From NCBI RefSeq assembly GCF_000424065.1, contig NZ_AUJE01000005.1, forward strand, positions 78,681 through 142,680: a stretch of 64,000 nucleotides of DNA, given 5' to 3'. Below are positions 63,776 to 64,000 of the stretch, piece by piece. The notes under the pieces are model-generated. The model had not been told where the DNA came from. It did not search any database and saw nothing but the letters and a program-made list of their open reading frames with translations. The stretch's first letter is position 1. Each line of letters starts with the position of its first letter. The stretch comes from Selenomonas ruminantium subsp. ruminantium ATCC 12561. Its GTDB lineage: Bacteria; Bacillota; Negativicutes; Selenomonadales; Selenomonadaceae. Both the position numbers and the translations under genes were made by a program.

Positions 63776-63969
63776 GGGGCGAACGGGGGAGTACTTTTTC
63801 TGATTCCGCTAAACGACCCTCCCTGAAAGAAATCGCTGTTTAGCTATATGCGCCGGGCAGGCCGGCGGCGCGTCTTTCAACGTGCTTTCTAGTTGCTGAC
63901 TGCGTCGGGCCGGCCTTCACTGCGTTCAGGCAGTCGCTCCTACAGAAAAAGCACTCCCCCGTTCGCCCC
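63776..63969. repeat. 194-base branched palindrome (element E)
   Basis: GGGGCGAACGGGGGAGT at the left end returns inverted at 63953-63969, and CTTTTTCTG pairs with CAGAAAAAG. Two inner stems lie in the body: GCTAAAC/GTTTAGC (63808-63844) and AGGCCGGC/GCCGGCCT (63859-63916). No gene is seen in 63637-64000 apart from this and the preceding hairpin. Confidence 0.75.
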
Positions 63970-64000
63970 AAGTTACGGATTAGCCCATTGCCACGGACTC

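Overview
The window looks like the chromosome of a diderm Firmicute (Negativicutes, most likely Selenomonas or a close relative). The basis is mixed. Gene order and promoters are Firmicute-like (CIRCE with hrcA-grpE-dnaK-dnaJ, a glmS ribozyme, AGGAGG ribosome binding sites, TTGACA-N17-TATAAT promoters), but several genes need an outer membrane: an autotransporter with a C-terminal beta-barrel, a giant two-partner-secretion adhesin with its TpsB pore, and a Tat-exported periplasmic [FeFe] hydrogenase. Base composition appears to be near 50% GC (not computed). No IS element, phage or CRISPR array was seen.

Layout. 1-4.6 kb: end of rpoC, an autotransporter with an HELGH metalloprotease-like passenger, ridA. 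4.6-11.6 kb: KtrBA potassium uptake, then the CIRCE-controlled heat-shock genes. 11.6-13.3 kb: a small minus-strand islet (DUF6994-like and SIMPL-like genes) between two large intergenic palindromes. 13.3-20.4 kb: rpsF-ssb-rpsR, a ClC antiporter, an unrecognised HExxH protein, a DeoR regulator overlapping an LtaS-like sulfatase, a YgjP-like metallopeptidase. 20.7-39.2 kb: a two-partner-secretion locus (4920-residue FxxPxG/LktA-like adhesin, TpsB, two unknown secreted proteins). 39.2-42.8 kb: periplasmic hydrogenase HydAB with a b-type cytochrome, and a PflX-like radical SAM protein. 43-48.3 kb: a eukaryotic-type hexokinase, sigma-54, an AraC regulator divergent from a truncated DapF-like protein, periplasmic asparaginase. 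48.3-54.7 kb: tRNA-Leu, glmS ribozyme and glmS, potABCD. 54.8-55.3 kb: a YbjN-like gene. 55.3-63.7 kb: the most interesting locus.

That last locus is one co-directional gene cluster: a promoter with a short hairpin-terminated leader RNA, a 20-codon cysteine-rich leader ORF (MKCICC...), an LCMT-type methyltransferase, two PLP enzymes resembling the MccB/MccA reverse trans-sulfuration pair, a NifX-like protein, a NifB-like radical SAM enzyme, and NifH-, NifD- and NifK-like proteins. P-cluster cysteines and the cofactor cysteine are kept, but residues equivalent to NifD Gln191 and His195 are replaced and no NifE/NifN pair follows. With the sulfur genes around it, this points to a nitrogenase-like reductase for sulfur scavenging, in the manner of methylthio-alkane reductase (MarBHDK), rather than N2 fixation. 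This is inference and untested.

Five large intergenic palindromes (near 11.7, 13.2, 42.9, 48.4 and 63.9 kb) form a second theme. Two of them share an almost identical loop carried on different, self-complementary arms.
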